From the NCBI GenBank assembly GCA_001972305.1, contig BDDD01002030.1:186001-250000 (forward strand): a stretch of DNA of 64,000 nucleotides, read 5' to 3'. The stretch comes from Cephalotus follicularis (lineage: Eukaryota > Streptophyta > Magnoliopsida > Oxalidales > Cephalotaceae). The first letter of the stretch is position 1, and every line of letters begins with the position of its first letter. Both the position numbers and the translations under genes were made by a program. The notes below the pieces were generated by a model. That model did no database searches. It saw only the letters and a program-made list of their open reading frames with translations, and was not told where the DNA came from. This document shows positions 57,588 to 64,000 of the stretch, one piece after another.

Positions 57588-58076
57588 TGATACAGGTAAA
57601 ATTTGGCCCATAAACCGTGCCACGTGTGCTTGGGAAAATGAGACAGATGTCCTCCAAAGACCAAGACATGTGGTCAGGTGTTACCAGACACAAAGAATCA
57701 CGCATAATATCTTATAGGTGCCAAATCTGGTGGAGAATCAGGGATATGCCCAAGATCTTCGGGCATTTCCTTAGGGGATACATATCAGCTCTGAAAATCA
57801 AGCAATCAATTAGAATTTGACTCCTATAAATACAGGAATCAACCACATAATCCAAGTACGCCATTTTTACACTCTAAAGCACATTAAATCTTTCTGCATT
57901 GACTAATTTAAGCATCGAAGTGTCCCTAGGAGAAAACCCTCCTGGACCTTCGACGTGTTTGCTCTATTTGTGCAGGGGATTCAACCAAACACCCATTCTC
58001 AGAGCAATCAAGTGTTTCTCTCAACAAATCAAAGTCCTCCACGTAAAATACTGTTGAGTAGAGATTTTTTGCATCA
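57588..58076 (+). repeat. 3' LTR of the Tat element (489 bp)
   Basis: Homologous to 17881-18362 throughout, with about 54 substitutions and small indels (for example AAGCATCGAAGTG against AAGAGTG). Ends TTTTTGCATCA at 58076, followed by (AT)n. Confidence 0.88.
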
Positions 58077-59350
58077 ATATATATATTAATTCCATTAGTA
58101 TATTGCATGATAGGCCTTCACATCTGCATATTTTTCTTCTTCTTATTTTGTATATTATACTGTGTATAAGAGCACCTATTTATGAGCTCAAATGATGTTT
58201 GACTAGTAGTTCTTCTTCGAAAACGCACTCTGTTCATTCCCCATTTTAATACAACTTTGACATTTTAAATGTCTAGATTTCTAACTCCTGGTTTATCTTG
58301 TGTTCCTAGCAAGAAAATGGTTTATTTTTTATTATAAGTATTGATGATGCGGGAATCTTGTAAAAATCTATTTGGAGAGTTGATTTGTGAATTTGGGAGG
58401 ATATATAGTTTATCTTGTTTCATGCCATTCTAGAGATATATTAAATTACCTTTCTGAGATCCCTCGCTGACATTCAATTTCACCTACTAGCCTGCTAAAC
58501 TCTTTAGATGCACAAGTCTTCTAATGTCAACAACTACTTTTCTGCTAATGTCAACTCACCATTATCTTGTCAAATTATGAACATGCCCTTATCTTACCTA
58601 TTATGATTAAAGTTGAGAGAAACCTTAGATTCCTGTTCATGATTTCTTCAATAGGGGTGAATCATGAATTGTCCGATTCAGACAGTTCTCGCATACGTAT
58701 GTCCACTGTAGGATATATTGTTATTTTAGTACATAATTTTTTTCAAGAAAGTTTCGGCTACACCCCTTAAACATGTTCCTTTGATGCATAATTAAACCGA
58801 TTAATTCAGTTTAATTCATGTATTTGAGGAACCATGGGGAGATGCTGCCGAAATTTTCTCGGGTTGAACTATGCACGGGGGACAATGATATTAGTGGAGG
58901 TACGTAGTCGGAAATGGGATAGGACCATAGCTTTTAAAGTTAGGTGGTGAGATACACTATGGAGAATTCATTTTCAGAGAAGAATACCTGAATCTAACAA
59001 TCTTTTACCCTACTTATAGAAAAAAAATGTATGTGGACAAGAGTTGGATGAGTAGGCGGGTTGTTCGGGGATTACTAACTGAGGAATTTGTTAGATAGGG
59101 GTGTCTCTACATGCCACAAAGTTGCTTTATGCTTCTATATATAAACTCTTTATTTATAACATTCTTAGTTCTATTCATCTTCAATGTGCATATTACATTC
59201 AAAATTGCATTTGCTATATGTATAATCCCAACCATAATATATTAACTGAATACACAGATAGCGCCCTATCGAACAAGGGTTGGATCTCGTGCTTGGGAGG
59301 TTATGAGAATGAGATCCTTACTCCCTTTTGACAAAATGTTCCAAGTCATA
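58077..59350. other. AT-rich flank to the right of the Tat element, no gene seen
   Basis: It would have been continuous with 17880, upstream of the kinase, before the Tat insertion. I see no conserved ORF, repeat or RNA gene. The short open frames lack any recognisable motif. Confidence 0.45.
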
Positions 59351-61146
59351 GGTTCACTTCTTAGGGCAATTGATGAACCGGATAGACTTGACGTGTTATG
59401 CTCGCTCCTGGGTCATGTAGAGGATGGATCCTCTCATTGCCATTTGGGTTTATCCTAAAGCTGATACGGGGTGCATGCTGGGAAGCATGTCACTGAACCG
59501 ACCCACCATTAAAAACCTATCTGGATAGTTAATACCTTTGTCGATAGCATTCCTATAGCCTTGGTAATGTATAGTCTATGATGACTAGTAGGCCATACGT
59601 GACCTGCATTGTGTTTTTAGACCTGAGCGGTTGGCATGCTTTGTGCAATAACTGCTTGTTTTTGACTTTCGCCTTCCCTAGATCTAGCCTCAAGCTAGCA
59701 AAAGGGTTGTCTTTGGGCGTTGTGGGAGCTGAATTGAGATGTATGGGCGAGTGCGCAATAGGGGATCTCACACCCGTATTGAGGGTGACTGGCTCTATAA
59801 TATCTTTATCCATTTGAGACATAAAGACCTGTCCAGGCGGAGGCATACTGGAAATGGGGTTTCAGGGGAGGTCTGTCGATAGTCTCAGTGCGAACATAGA
59901 TTTGTAGTTTTCACGGCATTTATCTAGGGTTGACATTTATCCAAACTCCAGGCCGTGATCGGAGCCAAGCATGATGAGGGATACATGACACATAAACCGA
60001 AGACAGGATAAAGTACTGGTTAACTGACTAACAAATGATAGGCATGGAAATTCAATCCATGGATCCGAGGGATGATTCAGAATCGTACCGGGGCCATTTT
60101 AATAGTCGGGGACTATTAGGATGGTCGTACCAGAACTCTGGGATGTTCTGAAAAATTTATCATTATACCGGAATCCAACCAGGCTTTCAGGTCCCACCTA
60201 ATTTTGGAATATGTTGTTGTGTGTGGAACACATGCCATTTAGTGAGAAATTAACATCTGGGAGATGTTACTTTGCTAGTGAATAATTTATTTGTTGGACA
60301 TACATCAGTTCTTTAGATGTGAGTTCAAGCATCACCATAATAGAATGTTCCATGTAAAGGGTTGTTTGAAGAACTTGTAAGTGCATTAGGCATTTACTTG
60401 TACAGAGAGCTTTAGGGCCTTTAAAGGTCTTATGGGGCGAATTGGGCTATGCATCATTCATTCCCAAAGTGGTCTGAAATTGGGCTTCTAGTTGCGATAA
60501 TTTGGGGAGGCCCAATTGCGTTCCATCTAAGCTTGATGAATAGTGATTTCATAGTTATGATTACTAAAGACCAATTTAATTCTTGGATTTATTTTGCCTA
60601 AGTGTGGCCGGCCATACGTGAAGAAAAAGAGATAATTTTAGTGAGTCATCAAAGCTTATGAGACAAGCTTATAAAGATATTTTTCATTCACTTACATAAC
60701 ACACTTGCTCATTCTCTCTTTTCACGGTTGCCCGTATATGATCTCTCTCTTTTCTGTTCCTCTCTTGTCGTGAGGTCTCTTCACTGTTAAAGAACTCGAA
60801 GGATCTTTGAAGCTCTTTAAGAGAAGAACTCATCAATCATCTTCTCACCCTCCAACTTCTTAGTAGGTGGAGATATTTTCTTCAAAGGATTATATCTTTA
60901 CTTTTGTAGAAGTTTAGCTTAGATTTAAACTTAAAAATCCTTCACAGAGAACCCTAACCTTGCCTATTGGAGCAACTTTTGTGAAGCTTTGAAGATTGCA
61001 GACAAATTTTTAGGGAACACAAAAAGTGTGGAGGAGTAAATAATTAGGTAATGGTTTCTTATTCATCTCCTTGATGTTGATGCGTTCTTTGTGTTGATGT
61101 GTTCATTGTTTTGTTGTGACGATGTTTTGGGTTTTGTGGCTAGGGT
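59351..61146 (+). mobile_element. Probable LTR/5' leader of an unclassified retroelement
   Basis: Higher GC than its surroundings and no host ORF. It has CT-rich leader-like sequence at 60690-60790 and ends just before a gag-like start at 61147. I could not fix LTR ends, a primer site or a partner copy within the window, so the call rests mainly on the following ORF start. The 97-codon frame at 59553-59846 on the minus strand has no recognisable domain. Confidence 0.35.
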
Positions 61147-61249
61147 ATGGATAACAGGACCCGTTCCCGTTCCGCTAGGGAGACGAGCTCTGCCGGGGAA
61201 GGCATGCCTGCTAACAACCCTCCAAACCAACAAACCACCCTAGCAAACT
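61147..61249 (+). pseudogene. Start of a retroelement gag-like ORF cut off by an LTR insertion
   Basis: ATG at 61147, then M-D-N-R-T-R-S-R-S-A-R-E-T-S-S and a Pro/Asn/Gln-rich stretch, like the basic N-termini of plant gypsy gags. It stays open for 34 codons and is then replaced by the Tekay LTR starting TGTAACACTCC at 61250. The rest would lie beyond that element, outside the window. Confidence 0.5.
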
Positions 61250-64000
61250 TGTAACACTCCCGGACGGTGGGAGTCGTCACAGGTCATAATACAAATCTTA
61301 ACTTAACAAAAACATAATTGAACATAACATAGGCATATCTTACTGAACATAGGCATAACTTTATTAGCTAAAAACGTGGCGGTCATAACATATCTAAAAA
61401 CTGATCAAATCTTCAAAACTTAACATTTTCAGAAAAACTTAAACATAATTCAAGTTCAATTATTAAAACTTAAACCATAAAAAACTTATTGTTCACGACC
61501 AACCCTAATAGAAAACACATAGGGATCACACTCATAGGGATCCATGACATAAAGGTGGCCAACTCTCATTCACACGTTCTCCCGCTGCTCCTGATAACCT
61601 GCCGCATGGAAAACAAAATGCGGCTGAGCAAACCATAGTACAGATAAAGAATATAAAATAGTAAACAATAATTTAAAAGCAATAAGATTTCAATAAAACT
61701 GATAACAGAAATCTTAAGCAGTAAATCATTTAAATTTTCATTTCCGAACTTCATAAAACCCATTTCATAACTTTGAAATATATACAAAACATCGCAATTT
61801 CATAATATCATAATTCATACTGAGCCACATAACATATCACATATCAGAAACATATATGGCAAGGGAGGAGCTAATTCTAAATGCCCATTAGAATTGAAGT
61901 GTACGGCACTACACAAGTCCATTCTCATATCATATCGTATCACACATTGCATATCTTATCGCATATGCCATAAACTAGAATCGATTCATACGCCTCTATC
62001 ACACATAACAGATCCATAAATCCACCTCATGGGATTTATTCATAACATATAAAGATGCCGTAGACTAATCAGACCGCTACAGAAGTGTCATGTCCCCGTG
62101 TCAGGCGTACGACATGCCTATGGTACGCCCCATAGGTGGGTACAAATACTCAGTATTTAATCATTACCAAAACATTGATTTATCAAAATCAATTTAGAAA
62201 CACAAAAAATATGCTTTTTCAAAACATATTAAAAAAATCGTTATCAAACGATACATTTCATATTTAGAGTATCAACTCATTTATTTCCCACTATAAACGA
62301 GGTGATCATAACATATAACATATCATAACGTATCATGGCATAAGAATAAACTCGAGAACATTCAATTTCACAAAATGTCAAAACTGACTTTATTTCCGGA
62401 ACATATCAAATTCGAATCATAGAAAAATTCATAAAACCGAAGAAACGTAATAAAGAAACGAATATCCATTCATAAATCAAAACTAAATTTTGTCTCAATA
62501 AAGTCGAAGAGAGTATCAAAGAGCATAATATTCATACCTTATGTGCTTACAGAAAAGACTACGAAAAGATTGTTAATTCAAACTCCCCTTAAAGCACAAC
62601 AATCTAAAAGACACAAAACTATTCATATAAGGGTCTGAGAATCAGTAAAGACATAAAACAGATTCATTACAATGTTTAAAATAGACCCAGATTGATTCGA
62701 AAAGAAAACGGATAAAAACAGTTGAAAATAGTACTTTTCTGGGCAAAACAGCCGACTGTTACAAAGCTCTAGTCGATTGAGGAAGCTTGGCAGTCGACTA
62801 ATCATTAGGTCCAGTCGACTGTAAAAACCAGACTGCACGCAGTCGACTGTGACAGAGGTCCAACCGATTGTGCTTAGCAAGGCAGTCGACTATTTTAATA
62901 AGGCAACCGACTACTCAACCAAGCCAGCCGACTGTCCATAAGAATAATCGATTGTTCTGGACGACAGAATAGCAGAACTTGACATATTTCAATTCAGAAA
63001 CTATTCAAACATGTACAACTTTATACGAGATACATATGAGCATATACATAAGACATTATATGGCATTTAAACGGTAAGAAAACACATAATTTACATGATC
63101 ATAGGATCAGTGGCTATATTCAAAGGAAAAGAGAGCAAATCCTAAACACATGCATACATCTATCAATCCAAATTTACTGTCCAAAGCCACATTCAGTTTT
63201 TATGATCAGATTACAACATATACAGATGCCAAAGGACTGATTAACAAGTCCATAAACCATGACAGAAAACAAAGTGGTTGGAATCAAAACTCTAACAACC
63301 TATATGATCATAAAACTAATTACTAAACCATAAACACAAGAGAGACAAACCTGAAGGATGCCACAACAATGTAAAAGATGCCAGAAATCAGTGGTGTATA
63401 AAGGTTGTTTCAACAAAAAATAGAAGGGAAAAACATACATTCACTTCCTGCCCTTTTTACACATATAAAAGAAAACAATCCTTCAACCAAAATGTGAATG
63501 ACCAACCTGACCTTTGATGAGGAAATCGTACGTAACACACAACAAATTTCTGGCTTAGCAACTTTGGCAGAGACAGGCTAGAGGAATTGGATGGCACAAC
63601 CCATATACCAATGCCACACATAAATAGAAAAGAGGAGGGGATTTTGAAAGAGATAAGGAAATAAGGGACATAATCCAATATGATAAAGAAAGAAGAGAGG
63701 ATTTTAAGGAGATTGATAAGGAAAGGAGAGTAAAAAATGTGTGATGGGATAGGGAGAAAGAGAGAGTTACGGGAGAGGAAGGGAAGAAGAAGAAAAGGAA
63801 AAATAAAAGAAATTTAAAATAAAAGAAATTGTTTTAATAATTTTCAAAATTGTAAATTAGAAATAATAATAAAGTTTGATAAATAAAAAGACATGAACAT
63901 AGGCCCAACCCAAAACAATGCATTAACATACCAACATATCCAAAGTTTAGGCTGGTATCAGTTAGCCCAAAACACAGGGCAATGGACTTCAAACAAAACA
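61250..64000 (-). mobile_element. Tekay-family LTR, fourth copy, truncated by the window edge
   Basis: Starts TGTAACACTCCCGGACGG and follows 32850-35564 to within about 95 bases of its expected end (CCAAAACACAGGGCA at 63967). It carries the conserved hairpin at 62117-62136 and palindromes at 62752-62956. Whether it is a solo LTR or the 3' LTR of a full element cannot be told. The duplicated target, if present, would be AAACT (61245-61249). Confidence 0.88.
62752..62956. repeat. CAGTCGACTG-type palindrome cluster in the fourth Tekay LTR copy
   Basis: About ten units (CAGCCGACTG, TAGTCGATTG, CAGTCGACTA, CAGTCGACTG, CAACCGACTA, CAGCCGACTG). Position and order match the other three copies. Confidence 0.85.

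Larger units (their letters stand above)
17881..58076 (+). mobile_element. Tat-lineage Ty3/gypsy retrotransposon, about 40 kb across with nested insertions
   Basis: The paired LTRs (17881-18362 and 57588-58076) are clearly homologous. Between them on the plus strand run primer site, gag, protease, RT-RNase H, a second RNase H and integrase. An antisense extra ORF and a polypurine tract follow before the 3' LTR. The second RNase H domain and the antisense ORF are Tat-lineage traits. Without the insertions (23097-25839, 25900-29289, 32850-56182 and their duplicated targets) it would be about 10.7 kb. By hand count the LTRs differ at roughly 54 of about 480 aligned sites, so it is the oldest insertion here. 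I could not settle a target duplication because both flanks are AT/AC simple repeat. Confidence 0.88.

Noticed and set aside
17876-58081. Target duplication of the Tat element
   Set aside because: Left flank TACAT and right flank ATATA do not match. Both are in simple repeats, so slippage or mutation cannot be excluded and I make no claim.
59553-59846. 97-codon minus-strand ORF
   Set aside because: No recognisable domain, and it lies in a region that looks like retroelement leader; left unannotated as a gene.

Overview
The window is a piece of a large, repeat-rich flowering-plant nuclear genome, very probably a eudicot. The evidence is plant-type LTR retrotransposons of five kinds (two Sirevirus-like Ty1/copia elements, a Tat-lineage Ty3/gypsy element with a second RNase H, a Tekay-like chromovirus, an Athila-like element) and two decayed host genes with GT-AG introns: a Raf-like/ATN1-type protein kinase and a purple acid phosphatase. 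I see no intact host gene, no tRNA or rRNA gene and no CRISPR array. About 90% of the window is transposon-derived.

Layout. 1-4162: 5' half of a Sirevirus (A), minus strand, running off the left edge. 4163-11919: a nearly complete second Sirevirus (B), minus strand, with gag, pol and an envelope-like third ORF. It abuts A so that one LTR (2876-4162) lies between the two, while B's own 5' LTR (10688-11919) is of a clearly different type. 12331-17222: on the minus strand, the 3' exons of a purple acid phosphatase followed by the first four exons of an ATN1-like kinase, whose first intron holds a 2.69-kb solo LTR (14224-16911) with a perfect 5-bp duplication. 17881-58076: a Tat element about 40 kb across because of insertions. 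Its integrase holds two solo LTRs (23097-25839 and 25900-29289) only 60 bp apart. Its antisense extra ORF is split by a Tekay-like chromovirus (32850-56182, minus strand). The chromovirus 5' LTR is in turn split by an Athila-type solo LTR (40477-45695, itself invaded by another LTR at 40780-44570) and by an Athila-like element (46479-54283) with a 1042-codon open pol. 58077-61249: non-genic flank ending in the start of another retroelement gag. 61250-64000: a further copy of the Tekay LTR, cut by the window edge. Five insertions have target-site duplications that can be read directly (AGCAA, TAAGT, ATCAC, TATAA, GTTGA), so most of the insertion order is well supported.

The signal that ordinary annotation does not explain is a set of clustered short palindromes, all centred on TCGA, inside the LTRs of unrelated families. 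GACGTCGATGTC-type cassettes occur in a copia LTR (3506-4042) and in an Athila-type gypsy LTR (45210-45492). CAGTCGACTG-type cassettes occur in a copia LTR (11286-11758), a copia pol-ORF3 spacer and four Tekay LTR copies. GCGTCGACGC-type cassettes occur in two different LTR families. A sister Athila LTR (52672-54283) lacks its cassette altogether. These look like exchangeable LTR modules crossing the copia/gypsy boundary.

Almost all coding sequence is broken. The elements therefore do not act together as a system here; what the window records is insertion, LTR-LTR recombination and decay upstream of, and inside, a dying kinase gene.
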